Below are positions 63,910-64,000 of a stretch of DNA of 64,000 bases, one piece after another. Below the pieces are notes generated by a model. That model was not told the DNA's origin. It saw nothing but the letters and a program-made list of their open reading frames with translations, and did not search any database. The number at the start of each line of letters is the position of its first letter. Within the stretch, counting starts at the first letter, position 1. A program made the position numbers and the translations under genes. Source of the DNA: Anaerosolibacter sp. (GTDB lineage: Bacteria; Bacillota; Clostridia; Peptostreptococcales; Thermotaleaceae); the NCBI RefSeq assembly GCF_029240175.1, contig NZ_JARBTM010000005.1:306837-370836 (forward strand), given 5' to 3'.

Positions 63910-64000
63910 ATGAGTATGTTCGATGGCAAAAAAGTCATCATCATCGGTGACAGAGATGGTATACCAGGTCCTGCAATGGAAGAATGCCTAAAAGGAACAG
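63910..64000 (+). CDS. grdA: Glycine reductase selenoprotein A, 5' part (cut by window end)
   Basis: Only the first 30 codons are present, starting [20 protein letters not shown], the family N-terminus. GrdA carries a selenocysteine (UGA) at about residue 44, which takes the carboxymethyl group from component B. That codon lies beyond the window. GAGAGGATGG precedes ATG 63910. The truncation is an effect of the window, not a pseudogene. Confidence 0.93.
   Translation, partial: MSMFDGKKVIIIGDRDGIPGPAMEECLKGT

Noticed and set aside
1..64000. CRISPR arrays, insertion sequences, prophage genes, rRNA operon
   Set aside because: No spaced direct repeats, transposase or integrase frames, phage structural genes or rRNA segments were seen.

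Overview
The window is chromosomal DNA of an AT-rich, anaerobic, Gram-positive bacterium of the class Clostridia. The best guess is an Alkaliphilus-like amino-acid fermenter, but this comes from gene content and operon style, not from a search. The signs are a glycine reductase (grd) operon behind a tandem glycine riboswitch, an anaerobic (early cobalt insertion) cobalamin pathway, strong AAGGAGG-type ribosome binding sites, TTG/GTG starts, and a PerR whose metal ligands line up residue for residue with Bacillus subtilis PerR. Almost every gene is on the + strand; only a GH18-type protein, perR and one initiator tRNA are on the - strand. I see no insertion sequence, prophage, CRISPR array or rRNA.

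Layout. 1-4.5 kb: queG, a YfcE-type phosphodiesterase, a possible small basic peptide gene, and a Lon-like protease. 4.6-7.1 kb: tdh-kbl (threonine to glycine + acetyl-CoA) behind an odd leader with direct repeats. 7.2-12.2 kb: an RND efflux operon with its own TetR regulator, a consensus promoter and a candidate operator. 12.2-21.5 kb: a GH18-type wall protein (-), YlxP-like DUF503, nth, an FtsA-like ATPase, tRNA-fMet (-), a VanW/G5 protein, a DUF2225 protein and an LCAT-like lipase.

21.5-44.4 kb: the corrinoid region. cobU-cobO-cobS-cobC come first. A cobalamin riboswitch with terminator follows, and behind it lie 21 tightly packed genes: cbiA-cbiP-cbiB-cobD-pduX-cbiX-cbiC-cbiD-cbiE-cbiT-cbiL-cbiF-cbiG-hemA-cbiH-cbiJ-(precorrin-2 dehydrogenase)-hemC-cobA/hemD-hemB-hemL. 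This is nearly the whole route from glutamyl-tRNA to adenosylcobinamide phosphate under one B12 switch. No genes for protoheme are present, so the 5-aminolevulinate enzymes here appear to serve corrinoids.

44.5-60.3 kb: a SEC-C protein, a MoxR/DUF58/transglutaminase operon, perR (-), two DUF362 proteins, a CheX-like protein, trmL, two paralogous Na/Pi cotransporters with matching Pho-box-like promoters and a chain of hairpins between them, two DegV paralogs and a third DUF362 ferredoxin.

60.3-64 kb: a promoter, the tandem glycine riboswitch with terminator, then grdX-trxB-trxA-grdE and the first 30 codons of grdA, cut by the window edge. Threonine breakdown by Tdh/Kbl gives glycine. Glycine induces grd, and the thioredoxin system feeds electrons to glycine reductase, which conserves energy as acetyl phosphate.

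No clearly new multi-gene system stands out. The least explained pieces are the hairpin chain at 55.3 kb, the basic mini-ORF at 1.8 kb, the - strand terminator at 17.6 kb, the repeats before tdh, and a four-cysteine tail on HemA.
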